In this document: in pieces, positions 22,497 through 30,479 of the stretch
How the letters are laid out: every line of letters starts with the position of its first letter
How positions within the stretch are numbered: the first letter of the stretch is position 1
NCBI GenBank assembly: GCA_009784565.1
Contig: WRBL01000018.1
Location: 1 to 37,351 of the forward strand
Length of the DNA: 37,351 nt
Direction: 5' to 3'
Origin: Streptosporangiales bacterium
Lineage (GTDB): Bacteria; Actinomycetota; Actinomycetes; Streptosporangiales; Streptosporangiaceae
Notes under the pieces: model-generated
What the model saw: the letters and a program-made list of their open reading frames with translations, nothing else
Told to the model about the DNA's origin: nothing
The model's database searches: none
Made by a program: the position numbers and the translations under genes

Positions 22497-24990
22497 CACG
22501 CGCACGCTCACCGTCCCGGCGACGGGCCTGATCGTCCTGGTCGGCGTGTCCGGAAGCGGGAAGTCGACCTTCGCCCGGGACCATTTCAAGCCCACCGAGG
22601 TCGTCTCCAGCGACTTCTGCCGGGGCCTGGTGTCCGACGACGAAAACGACCAGTCGGCGACCTCCGACGCGTTCGACGTCCTGCACTACATCGTCGGCAC
22701 CCGGCTGCGGCGCGGCCTGCTGACCGTCGTGGACGCCACGAACGTGCAGCAGATGGCCCGCGCCGAGCTGGTCAAGCTGGCCCGGAGCCACGACGCCCTG
22801 GTCGACGCGATCATCCTGGACGTGCCGGAATCAGTCGCGGCCGCGCGCAACGCCGCCCGGCCCGACCGGGACTTCGGCCGCCACGTGATCGCCCGGCAGC
22901 ACCGTGACCTGAAGCGGTCCGCCGGGCGCCTGCGCAAGGAGGGCTTCCGCCGCGTCCACCACCTGCGCGGCGCCGACGACGTCGCGGCGGCGGAGATCGT
23001 CCGGGAGCGGCCGTGGAACGACCGGCGGGACCTGCGCGGCCCGTTCGACATCATCGGCGACGTACACGGCTGCGCGTCGGAACTGCGCGCGCTGCTGACC
23101 CGCCTCGGCTGGGACGTCGACGGCGACAGCGCGGCCCATCCCGGCGGACGGCAGGCGGTGTTCGTCGGCGACCTCGTCGACCGCGGTCCCGACACCCCGG
23201 GCGTGCTGCGTCTGGTCATGAACATGGTCGCCTCCGGCGCCGCCCTGTGCGTGTCCGGCAATCACGAGGCGAAGCTGATCCGCGCGCTGAAGGGCTCGAA
23301 GGTAACCGTGTCGCACGGTCTCGCGGAGTCCCTGGACCAGCTCGGCGCCGAGCCCGAGGAGTTCCGCGCCGCGACCCTGGCCTTCATGGACGGCCTGATC
23401 AGCCACTACGTCCTCGACGACGGGAACCTCGTCGTCGCCCACGCCGGCCTCAAGGAGGCCTACCACGGCCGGACGTCCGGGCGGGTGCGGGCGTTCGCGC
23501 TGTACGGGGACACGACCGGCGAGACCGACGAGTGGGGCCTGCCCGTGCGCTACCCGTGGGCGCGGGAGTACCGGGGCCGGGCGGCGGTCGTGTACGGTCA
23601 CACGCCGGTGCCCGAAGCCGAGTGGGTGAACAACACGATCTGCCTGGACACCGGCGCGGTGTTCGGCGGGAAGCTGACCGCCCTGCGCTATCCCGAGCGC
23701 GAGCTCGTCTCGGTCCCGGCCGAACGCGAGTGGTACGCGCCCGCCCGTCCCCTGGTGCCCGCGGAGGCCGAACGGGAGCCGTCGGCCCTGCGGATCGACG
23801 ACGTCGCGGGTACCCGGTGGCTGGAGACCGCCCGCGCGGGCCGGGTGAAGATCGACGAGGAGAACGCGGCCGCGGCCCTGGAGGTCATGAGCCGGTTCGC
23901 GGTCGACCCGCGCTGGCTCCTCTACCTGGGTCCCACCATGTCGCCCGCCTCCGCGTCGTCCCGGGACGGGTTCCTGGAACACCCGGAGCAGGCCTTCGAG
24001 GACTACGCGGGGTGGGGTGTCACCCGCGTCGTGTGCGAGGAGAAGCACATGGGCTCCCGCGCGACCGCGGTCCTGGCCAAAGACCCCGCCGCGGCCGAAC
24101 GGGTCTTCGGCGTCAGCGACGGCACCAGCGGCACCGTCTACACCCGCACGGGGCGGCCGTTCTTCGGTCCCGCCGACGTCGCCGTCCTGGTGGACCGCCT
24201 GCGGAGGGCGGCGGCGCCCCTGTTCGAGTCCCTGGACACGGACTGGCTGGCGCTGGACTGCGAGCTGCTGCCCTGGTCGGCCAAGGCCGGGGAGCTGATC
24301 AAGTCGCAGTACGCGTCGGTCGGCGCGGCGGCCCGGCGTTCCCTGCCGGCCGCGGCGTCGCTGCTGGAGAAGGCATCCGCCCGCGGTCTCGACGTGGCCG
24401 CGCTGGCGGAACGGACCCGGCAGCGGAAGGCGAACTCCGGCGCGTTCCGGGACGCCTACGCCGCCTACTGCCGGCCGGACAGCGGGCTGGACACGATCAC
24501 CCTGGCCCCGTTCCAGGTGCTGGCCGCCGAGGGCCGGGCCCTGGCCCTGACCGAGACCCACGACTGGCACCTGAAGCAGCTGGCGGCGCTGGACGCCGAC
24601 GTGATCACGCCGACGCGCCACCGGTTCGTCGACCTGTCCTCGGCCCGGGAACGGCAGGAGGCCGCGGACTGGTGGCTGGCGCTGACCGCCTCCGGCGGCG
24701 AGGGCATGGTGGTCAAGCCCGCTGACCTCGCGGGGCCGAAGGCCCAGCCGGCCCTGAAGGTCCGCGGCCGCGAGTACCTGCGCATCATCTACGGCGCCGA
24801 CTACACCGAGTCCCTCGGCGTGCTGCGCGATCGTCGTCTGGGCAAGAAGCGCCAGCTCGCCCGCCGCGAGCACGGTCTCGGCCTCGAAGCGCTCGCCGCG
24901 TTCACCGGAGGCCAGCCGCTCTGGAAGGTCCACCAGCTGGTCTTCGCCGTCCTCGCCCTGGAGTCCGAGCCGGTCGATCCCCGCCTGTGA
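22489..24990 (+). CDS. pnkp: Pnkp: polynucleotide kinase-phosphatase-ligase for RNA repair
   Basis: Three-domain RNA-repair enzyme of 833 residues. The N-terminal kinase has the P-loop GVSGSGKS (19-26). The central metallophosphatase shows GDVHG (near 187), GDLVDRG and GNHE. The C-terminal adenylyltransferase has the nucleotidyl lysine K519 in EEKHMGSR and a motif V GEGMVVKP near 738-745. It heals 5'-OH and 2',3'-cyclic phosphate ends and, with Hen1, ligates them. The start is GTG 22489, inside the last codons of hen1, so the two are coupled. All three sets of catalytic motifs appear intact. Confidence 0.96.
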   Translation: MNDTRTLTVPATGLIVLVGVSGSGKSTFARDHFKPTEVVSSDFCRGLVSDDENDQSATSDAFDVLHYIVGTRLRRGLLTVVDATNVQQMARAELVKLARSHDALVDAIILDVPESVAAARNAARPDRDFGRHVIARQHRDLKRSAGRLRKEGFRRVHHLRGADDVAAAEIVRERPWNDRRDLRGPFDIIGDVHGCASELRALLTRLGWDVDGDSAAHPGGRQAVFVGDLVDRGPDTPGVLRLVMNMVASGAALCVSGNHEAKLIRALKGSKVTVSHGLAESLDQLGAEPEEFRAATLAFMDGLISHYVLDDGNLVVAHAGLKEAYHGRTSGRVRAFALYGDTTGETDEWGLPVRYPWAREYRGRAAVVYGHTPVPEAEWVNNTICLDTGAVFGGKLTALRYPERELVSVPAEREWYAPARPLVPAEAEREPSALRIDDVAGTRWLETARAGRVKIDEENAAAALEVMSRFAVDPRWLLYLGPTMSPASASSRDGFLEHPEQAFEDYAGWGVTRVVCEEKHMGSRATAVLAKDPAAAERVFGVSDGTSGTVYTRTGRPFFGPADVAVLVDRLRRAAAPLFESLDTDWLALDCELLPWSAKAGELIKSQYASVGAAARRSLPAAASLLEKASARGLDVAALAERTRQRKANSGAFRDAYAAYCRPDSGLDTITLAPFQVLAAEGRALALTETHDWHLKQLAALDADVITPTRHRFVDLSSARERQEAADWWLALTASGGEGMVVKPADLAGPKAQPALKVRGREYLRIIYGADYTESLGVLRDRRLGKKRQLARREHGLGLEALAAFTGGQPLWKVHQLVFAVLALESEPVDPRL

Positions 24991-25015
24991 GCGCCTACGG
25001 AGCCACTCGATACGG

Positions 25016-25027
25016 CGATTATCCCGG
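25016..25027. repeat. 12-bp direct repeat, right copy flanking hen1-pnkp
   Basis: CGATTATCCCGG, identical to 21023-21034. The two copies lie in the two intergenic regions that bracket the hen1-pnkp pair and in the same orientation; a following GCG trinucleotide is also shared after a short variable stretch. Confidence 0.6.
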
Positions 25028-25086
25028 CCCGCGACTGACTCCCGGGACCCGCGTCAACCACTGAGCTGTCCGGAGCGTCCCATGTA

Positions 25087-25104
25087 CGAGATGTAAACAT
25101 CTCG
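25087..25104. promoter_or_regulatory. 18-bp perfect palindrome upstream of the secreted protein gene
   Basis: CGAGATGT (25087-25094), AA, ACATCTCG (25097-25104) is a perfect inverted repeat that ends 39 bases before the TTG start at 25144. Its length, symmetry and AT-rich centre suit a dimeric regulator. No promoter elements could be placed with confidence. Confidence 0.5.
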
Positions 25105-25143
25105 CAACCCCGCTGTTTCATCCCTTCTCAGCAGGAGGAACAG

Positions 25144-26292
25144 TTGAACCGGAAGCACAAACCACAGCGTTCCGTTCCCCGAATCGCCGCGATCGCCGGG
25201 GCCGCCGTCGTGGCCGCCGCGGGCTCCGCGGCGCTCGGCCTCCCGGCCGCGAACGCGGCCACGAGCACGACGCCCCTGCCGGTGTCGTTCTCCGCCAGTT
25301 CCGACGGCGCGTCGGCGAGCTACAACGCCAGCGGCGACATCATCCTCACCCCGGGAACCACCAACTCCAGCACGTTCGCCCAGGTGAGCGTCAACCTGAA
25401 GTCCCTCGGGGATGACATGGCGCCCACGACGCCGCCGTCGTTCACCACCGACAACTACAGCGCGGGCTCGCCGCGCTGGGTGATCGAACTGGCCAACGGG
25501 AACTGGATCGACGGCTACCCGACGCAGCTCAATAACGGCAGCGCGAACGACGCCTTCACCGGCAACCAGTGGGCCGTCGGCAACAGCGGCACGTACGAGT
25601 CGTACCAGGCCGCCCTGACCGGAGCCAACGACGCGCTGGGCAACGTCCAGGTGACGGACGCCTACATCGTCGCGGACGGCGACCAGATCGCCGGCACCAC
25701 GGACACGCTGACCAACGTCCAGTACAACGGCGACACCGCCGCTCCCGGTCCCGTCTGCTCCGCCGCGGCCACCGGCTGCTCGTGGGAGCGGCTGAAGGAC
25801 CCGTCCGCCATGGTGATGGACGTCAAGGGCCAGACACCGACGGCCAACACTCCGGTCATCGCCTACGGCGCCAAGGCCGGCGACCCGGCCGCCGACTTCA
25901 CCCTGACGGCGTCCGGGACCGGCTCCAGCAAGCAGATCGCCTACACCCCGTACGGGACGTACGCGGCCGCCAAGCAGACCGACGCGACTCTGGCCGCGGC
26001 GGCCTACAGCAGCAGCGGCGCCCCGCTGTACTGCGTGTCGTCGATCGCGGACAAGTCCGGGCAGCCGGCCGAACTCCGGTCGTGCGCCACTTCCGCCAAC
26101 GAGTGGCAGGACTTCCTGTCCGTCGGCAGCGGCAGCTACCGCATGCTGGAGCCGACTTACGGCAAGGCCGGAGTCAGCGCCGGCAGCCCGCCGATGGCCC
26201 TGAACGACAAGGGCTTCGGCGGCAACGGGAGCCCGCTGGTCAACTACGCGGCGGGCGGCTCCGGCAACGAGGAGTTCACCCCGGGCACCTGA
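25144..26292 (+). CDS. Secreted protein of unknown function with a ricin-like C-terminal region
   Basis: Protein of 382 residues with a clear export signal: a basic start (MNRKHKPQRSVPR), a hydrophobic stretch AAIAGAAVVAAAGSAALGLP, and a likely cleavage after AANA. The mature part is rich in Ser, Thr, Gly, Asn and Ala, as in exported actinobacterial proteins. The C-terminal region contains MVMDVKGQTPTANTPVIAYG, which resembles a ricin-type beta-trefoil repeat, and three to four cysteines that could pair outside the cell. The start is TTG with AGGAGG 5 bases before it, and no alternative ATG precedes the signal peptide. No enzyme motif is visible. Confidence 0.85.
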   Translation: MNRKHKPQRSVPRIAAIAGAAVVAAAGSAALGLPAANAATSTTPLPVSFSASSDGASASYNASGDIILTPGTTNSSTFAQVSVNLKSLGDDMAPTTPPSFTTDNYSAGSPRWVIELANGNWIDGYPTQLNNGSANDAFTGNQWAVGNSGTYESYQAALTGANDALGNVQVTDAYIVADGDQIAGTTDTLTNVQYNGDTAAPGPVCSAAATGCSWERLKDPSAMVMDVKGQTPTANTPVIAYGAKAGDPAADFTLTASGTGSSKQIAYTPYGTYAAAKQTDATLAAAAYSSSGAPLYCVSSIADKSGQPAELRSCATSANEWQDFLSVGSGSYRMLEPTYGKAGVSAGSPPMALNDKGFGGNGSPLVNYAAGGSGNEEFTPGT

Positions 26293-26307
26293 CCGCCGCC
26301 ACCAAGA

Positions 26308-26348
26308 CTCCTGCCCCGTTCCCATCCGCCCCGGGCGCGGGGCAGGAG
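26308..26348. terminator. Bidirectional terminator hairpin
   Basis: CTCCTGCCCCG (26308-26318) and CGGGGCAGGAG (26338-26348) form a perfect 11-bp stem around a 19-base GC-rich loop. It lies between the convergent secreted-protein gene and the small gene ending at 26352. There is no T tract, which is common for actinobacterial terminators. Confidence 0.75.
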
Positions 26349-26351
26349 CCG

Positions 26352-26615
26352 TCACTCGGGGAAGATGTCCGCCGACGTCTCGCCCGCGTAGGCCCGGCCC
26401 AGCCACAGGGTCAGCCGCCTGGCGTCCGTGCAGGCGAGGATCTCGCTGGAGGCGTGCGCGGACGGCGTGTCTCCCTGCACCATGAAGAACTGGATCAGGT
26501 CGTCCATCTTGGATCGCAGCCGCGCTTTCGCCTCGACGCTGGCCTCGAAGTCACGGAAGGCCTGCACCTCGCGGAGCCACTCGAACAGGTAGGGCTCTGC
26601 GTCCGTGTTCCCCAT
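26352..26615 (-). CDS. Small hypothetical protein downstream of eda
   Basis: Protein of 87 residues with no family I can name. It is mostly helical in appearance, with acidic and basic residues alternating (LREVQAFRDFEASVEAKARLRSKMDDLIQFF), and has no membrane segment or signal peptide. The gene follows eda by 31 bases in the same direction and ends at a strong hairpin, so it may be the last gene of the edd-eda transcript. The ATG at 26615 has only a weak ribosome-binding site. Confidence 0.65.
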   Translation of the reverse strand: MGNTDAEPYLFEWLREVQAFRDFEASVEAKARLRSKMDDLIQFFMVQGDTPSAHASSEILACTDARRLTLWLGRAYAGETSADIFPE

Positions 26616-26646
26616 GAACCGGGACGGTAGCAGAAACCGGCGGCTC

Positions 26647-27276
26647 CTACCCCGCCGTCGCCTCGGTCGCGAGCTTTTCGATACGGGACCAGTCCCCGGC
26701 CTCGATCGCGTCGGCCGGGGTGAGCCAGGAGCCGCCCACGCACGCGACGTTGGGCAGCGCGCGGTAGTCCGGCGCCGACGCGGCGGTGATGCCGCCGGTC
26801 GGGCAGAACGTCACCTCGGGGAACGGCGAGGCGAGCGACTTCAGGAACGCCCGCCCGCCGGACGCCTCGGCCGGGAACAGCTTCATCTCGCGCTGCCCGT
26901 GCTCGAGGACGCGCATGACGTCGGAGACGCATCCGGTCCCGGGGAGGTAGGGCACCCCGGAATCGGCGAGCGCGCCGAGCAGCCGGCCGGTCGTGCCCGG
27001 GGAGACCAGGAACCGGGCCCCCGCGCTGACCGCTTCCTTCGCGAGGGACGGCGTGGTCACCGTGCCGGCGCCGACGATGGCCTCCGGCACGGAGCCGGCG
27101 ATGGCCCGGATGACGTCGAGCGCGCGGGGCGTGCGGAGCGTGACCTCGATGACCGGGACGCCGCCCGCGAGCAGGGCCGTGGCCAGCGGGGCCGCGGCGG
27201 CGGGCTCGTCGAGGATGACGACGGGGATCACCGGCGCGATGCGCAGCAGGTCGGCGGAGGTGAGGGACGCGATCAC
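26647..27276 (-). CDS. eda: KDPG aldolase (2-dehydro-3-deoxy-phosphogluconate aldolase)
   Basis: Class I aldolase of 209 residues, the last step of the Entner-Doudoroff pathway, splitting 2-keto-3-deoxy-6-phosphogluconate into pyruvate and glyceraldehyde-3-phosphate. The catalytic Glu is in [11 protein letters not shown], and the Schiff-base lysine is in [19 protein letters not shown], the phosphate-binding loop, follows. The start overlaps the edd stop by 4 bases, which fits translational coupling. Members of the family may also act on 4-hydroxy-2-oxoglutarate, but the edd neighbour makes the KDPG role most likely. Confidence 0.95.
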   Translation of the reverse strand: MIASLTSADLLRIAPVIPVVILDEPAAAAPLATALLAGGVPVIEVTLRTPRALDVIRAIAGSVPEAIVGAGTVTTPSLAKEAVSAGARFLVSPGTTGRLLGALADSGVPYLPGTGCVSDVMRVLEHGQREMKLFPAEASGGRAFLKSLASPFPEVTFCPTGGITAASAPDYRALPNVACVGGSWLTPADAIEAGDWSRIEKLATEATAG

Positions 27277-29120
27277 GAGGCGTTCTCCAGGAGGTGAGGA
27301 ATGACGCTGGCGCCGGCCTCGGCGGCTCCGACGCTGCGGCGGAAGGACGCGAACAGTTCCCGTCCGGTCCCGGCCCAGGCCGCCTCGTCCGGGGCGGCGC
27401 CCTTGACGGGGCGGTCGGCCAGTTCCGCGTCGTCCACGTCCACGGACACCGTGCCGGAGGCGGCGTCGACCCGGATCAGGTCGCCGTCCTGCACGCGGGC
27501 GAGCGGCCCTCCGGCGGCGGCCTCGGGCGTGAGGTGGATGGCGGCGGGGACCTTGCCGGAGGCGCCGGACATGCGGCCGTCGGTGACCAGGGCGACCTGG
27601 TAGCCGCGGTCCAGCAGCGAGCCGAGCGAGGGGATGAGCTTGTGCAGTTCGGGCATGCCGTTGGCGGACGGGCCCTGGTAGCGGACGACCGCGACGAAGT
27701 CCCGCGCGAGCTCGCCCCGGTCGAACGCGGCGAGGAACTCGTGCTGGTCGTCGAAGACCACGGCGGGGGCTTCGGTGACCCGGTGGGCGGGCTCCACGGC
27801 CGACACCTTCATGACCGCGTGCCCGAGGTTGCCCTTCAGCATGCGCAGCCCGCCGTCGGGGGCGAACGGGTCCGAGGCCGGGCGGAGCACCTCGGTGTCC
27901 GCGCTGGCCGGCGGCGCGGGACGGTAGTCCAGGGTGCCGCCGGCCAGCACCGGTTCGCGGCGGTAGGCGTCGAGGCCGGTCCCGGCGACGGTGGTGACGT
28001 CCGGGTGGAGCAGGCCCTCGCTGAGCAGTTCGCCGATCAGGAACGCGGTCCCGCCCGCGGCGTGGAAGTGGTTCACGTCGGCCGGGCCGTTGGGGTAGAT
28101 CCGGGCCATCAGCGGCACCGCCGACGACAGTTCCGCGAAGTCGTCCCAGGTCAGGGTGATCCCGGCGGCGGCGGCCATGGCCGGGAGGTGCAGGGTGTGG
28201 TTGGTTGATCCGCCGGTGGCCAGCAGGGCCACCGCGCCGTTGACCACCGCCCTTGCGTCAACGACGTGCCCGGCCGGGGTGTAGGTGCCGGCCAGGTCGG
28301 TCAGGCGGAGAACCTGCCGGGCGGCCTCCTCGGTCAGAGCGGAGCGCAGCGGCGACTCGGGGCTGATGAACGACGCGCCGGGCAGGTGCAGGCCCATGAC
28401 CTCCATCAGCATCTGGTTGGAGTTGGCCGTGCCGTAGAAGGTACAGGTGCCGGCCGAGTGGTAGGAGGCGGTCTCCGCCTCCAGAAGCTCCGCGCGCGTC
28501 GCCTCCCCGGACGCGTACCGCTGCCGGACCAGGCTTTTCTCCTTGTTCGGCAGGCCGGAGGCCATCGGTCCCGCCGGGACGAGGATGGCCGGCAGGTGGC
28601 CGAACGACAGCGCCCCGATCACCAGCCCCGGCACGATCTTGTCGCAGACCCCGAGGAGCAGCGCGGCGTCGAACATGTCGTGGGACAGCGCGACCCCGGT
28701 CGCCATGGCGATGAGGTCCCGGCTGAACAGGGACAGCTGCATGCCGTCGCGGCCCTGGGTGATGCCGTCGCACATGGCGGGCACTCCCCCGGCGAACTGC
28801 CCGATCCCGCCGGCGTCGCGCAGCGCCGCCTTGAGGATCGCCGGGTAGGTCTCGAACGGCCGGTGCGCGGAGAGCATGTCGTTGTAGGAGGACACGATGG
28901 CCACGTTCGGCTTGACGCGGCCGCGCAGCGCCGCCTTGTCCGGCGGGTTCATAGCGGCCAGGCCGTGCGCCAGGTTGGCGCAGGCCAGGCGGCCGCGGGC
29001 CGGCCCCCGCTCGGCCGCGGCCGCGATCCGGTCCAGGTAGGCCGCGCGGCTGCGGGCGCTGCGGTCGGCGACGCGCCGCGTGACGCGTTCCACGACAGGG
29101 TGGACTGCCGTCTCCGGCAT
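27273..29120 (-). CDS. edd: Phosphogluconate dehydratase (Entner-Doudoroff)
   Basis: Fe-S dehydratase of 615 residues (IlvD/Edd family) that converts 6-phosphogluconate to KDPG. Seen motifs are [32 protein letters not shown] with a cluster cysteine, [25 protein letters not shown], and [16 protein letters not shown]. The length and the 6-phosphogluconate-type motifs separate it from dihydroxy-acid dehydratase. GGGAG lies 6-7 bases before the ATG at 29120. A divergent ROK repressor and paired TTATGTCTTT repeats at its promoter suggest sugar-dependent control. Confidence 0.95.
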   Translation of the reverse strand: MPETAVHPVVERVTRRVADRSARSRAAYLDRIAAAAERGPARGRLACANLAHGLAAMNPPDKAALRGRVKPNVAIVSSYNDMLSAHRPFETYPAILKAALRDAGGIGQFAGGVPAMCDGITQGRDGMQLSLFSRDLIAMATGVALSHDMFDAALLLGVCDKIVPGLVIGALSFGHLPAILVPAGPMASGLPNKEKSLVRQRYASGEATRAELLEAETASYHSAGTCTFYGTANSNQMLMEVMGLHLPGASFISPESPLRSALTEEAARQVLRLTDLAGTYTPAGHVVDARAVVNGAVALLATGGSTNHTLHLPAMAAAAGITLTWDDFAELSSAVPLMARIYPNGPADVNHFHAAGGTAFLIGELLSEGLLHPDVTTVAGTGLDAYRREPVLAGGTLDYRPAPPASADTEVLRPASDPFAPDGGLRMLKGNLGHAVMKVSAVEPAHRVTEAPAVVFDDQHEFLAAFDRGELARDFVAVVRYQGPSANGMPELHKLIPSLGSLLDRGYQVALVTDGRMSGASGKVPAAIHLTPEAAAGGPLARVQDGDLIRVDAASGTVSVDVDDAELADRPVKGAAPDEAAWAGTGRELFASFRRSVGAAEAGASVIPHLLENAS

Positions 29121-29157
29121 GGGCTTCTCCCGGGGGTCGGATCTGCTGTTGCTGGCT

Positions 29158-29187
29158 ACGCTAGGCTGAGTTATGTCTTTCCGTCAA
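29158..29187 (-). promoter_or_regulatory. Promoter of edd-eda
   Basis: On the minus strand TTGACG (29182-29187) and TAGCGT (29158-29163) are separated by 18 bases. One copy of the TTATGTCTTT repeat (29171-29180) lies inside the spacer, so a protein bound there would block RNA polymerase. Confidence 0.55.
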
Positions 29188-29203
29188 CCATAATTATGTC
29201 TTT
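29171..29203. promoter_or_regulatory. Direct repeat TTATGTCTTT x2, candidate ROK-repressor sites
   Basis: TTATGTCTTT occurs at 29171-29180 and 29194-29203, 23 bp apart, one within and one just upstream of the edd promoter. The second runs into TTTTAAAA. This AT-rich patch stands out against the GC-rich surroundings. Binding by the adjacent ROK protein is inferred from position. Confidence 0.5.
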
Positions 29204-29224
29204 TAAAAACCTAAGTACGGACGG

Positions 29225-29252
29225 TAGCGATTCGTTAATGCGGAAGTAACCT
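29225..29252 (+). promoter_or_regulatory. Inverted repeat and -10-like element at the ROK gene start
   Basis: TAGCGA-T-TCGTTA (29225-29237) is a 13-bp inverted repeat with one mismatch. TAACCT (29247-29252) follows and ends 5 bases before the ATG at 29258, so transcription would start at about the ATG. With no Shine-Dalgarno visible, a leaderless mRNA is plausible. No good -35 is seen. Confidence 0.4.
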
Positions 29253-29257
29253 GGTCT

Positions 29258-30442
29258 ATGCTGCACACGATGGATACCGCGGGCCAGGTTCTTCAGCTGA
29301 TCATGTCCGGCCAGGCCAGCAGCCGGTCGGAGATAGGCCGCCTCACCGGGCTGTCGCGCACCGCGGTCACCGCCCGGGTCAACCAGCTCATGGCCGCGGG
29401 CCTGGTCATCGAGGACACGGTGAGCGGGTCGACGGGCGGGCGCCCGGCCGCGCACCTGGCGTTCAACGCCGGCGGCGGCGTGGTGCTGGCCGTGTCGGTC
29501 GGGCGCAGCCGGGCCCAGGTCGCGGTGGCCGGGCTGGACGGCTCCCTGCTGGCCACGGAGCCGGTCGAGGCCAGTCCCGAGGAAGGCCCGGGACGTGTCC
29601 TGCCCGCGGTCGCGGACCGGCTGCGGGCGCTGCTCGGCGAGACCGGCCGCGGCGACGGGGACGTGCGGGGCGTCGGCGTGAGCGTGCCGGGCAGCGTGGA
29701 CACCGCCCGGAGCATGATGGTGAGCTCGATCGCGCTTCCGTCCTGGGACGACGTGGAGCTGGCGCCGGTGCTCCGTCCCGGCGGCGACGTCCCGGTACTG
29801 GTGGACAAGGACGTGAACGTGATGGCCATCGCCGAGCAGCAGGGCCCGCACCGGGACGTCCGGGACCTGCTGATGGTGAAGGCGTCAACCGGGATCGGCG
29901 TCGGCATCGTCAGCGGCGGCACGCTCCAGCGCGGCGGGCAGTCGGCGGCGGGCGAGCTCGGCCATATCCCGCTCCGCGCCGAGACCGGCGTGCTGTGCCG
30001 GTGCGGCCAGCACGACTGCCTGGAGGCGGTGGCCGGCGGCTGGGCCATGGTGCGGACGCTGCGGGAACGAGGCCACGACGTGGCCCACGTTCGTGACGTC
30101 GTCGCCCTCGCCCTCAAGGGCGACCCCGAGGCTCTGGACCTGATCCGGGACTCCGGCCGCCGGGTCGGCGAGGTCCTGTCCACCGCGGTCACGCTGCTGA
30201 ACCCCGAGGTCGTCGCGATCGGCGGGGACCTGTCCGGGGCCTACGAGCCGTTCGTGGCCGGCCTGCGGGAGACCGTCTACCAGCGCTCCACCGCCCTGGC
30301 GACCCGGCAGCTGCGCATCGTGGCCAGCACCTTCGGCGAGCACCAGGGCCTGGTCGGCTGCGCCGCCATGATCACCCAGCACATCACCTCCCCCGGCGCC
30401 GTCGACCGCGCCCTGGCCGCCCGGCACGACCACCACCGCTAA
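29258..30442 (+). CDS. ROK-family transcriptional repressor
   Basis: Regulator of 394 residues. The N-terminal winged helix is seen as SSRSEIGRLTGLSRTAVTAR then VNQLMAAGLV (residues about 20-55). The ROK domain has a DKDVNVMAIAEQQ segment, GIGVGIVSGGTLQRGGQSA and the zinc-binding LGHIPL...CRCGQHDCLEAVAG. It is a sugar- or sugar-phosphate-responsive repressor rather than a kinase, judging from the DNA-binding domain. It is divergent from edd-eda, which suggests local control of the Entner-Doudoroff genes. ATG 29258 is used; ATG 29270 is possible. Confidence 0.92.
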   Translation: MLHTMDTAGQVLQLIMSGQASSRSEIGRLTGLSRTAVTARVNQLMAAGLVIEDTVSGSTGGRPAAHLAFNAGGGVVLAVSVGRSRAQVAVAGLDGSLLATEPVEASPEEGPGRVLPAVADRLRALLGETGRGDGDVRGVGVSVPGSVDTARSMMVSSIALPSWDDVELAPVLRPGGDVPVLVDKDVNVMAIAEQQGPHRDVRDLLMVKASTGIGVGIVSGGTLQRGGQSAAGELGHIPLRAETGVLCRCGQHDCLEAVAGGWAMVRTLRERGHDVAHVRDVVALALKGDPEALDLIRDSGRRVGEVLSTAVTLLNPEVVAIGGDLSGAYEPFVAGLRETVYQRSTALATRQLRIVASTFGEHQGLVGCAAMITQHITSPGAVDRALAARHDHHR

Positions 30443-30446
30443 TCCC

Positions 30447-30462
30447 GAACGGATCTCCGTTC
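30447..30462. terminator. Possible bidirectional terminator hairpin
   Basis: GAACGG (30447-30452), ATCT, CCGTTC (30457-30462) forms a perfect 6-bp stem in the 37-base gap between the convergent ROK and LuxR-type genes. No T tract follows. Confidence 0.45.
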
Positions 30463-30479
30463 CCGTCCCGCGCGGCTTG

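Noticed and set aside
22831-24933. 700-codon leftward open frame opposite pnkp
   Set aside because: The sense strand encodes Pnkp with all catalytic motifs intact; the antisense frame is compositional.
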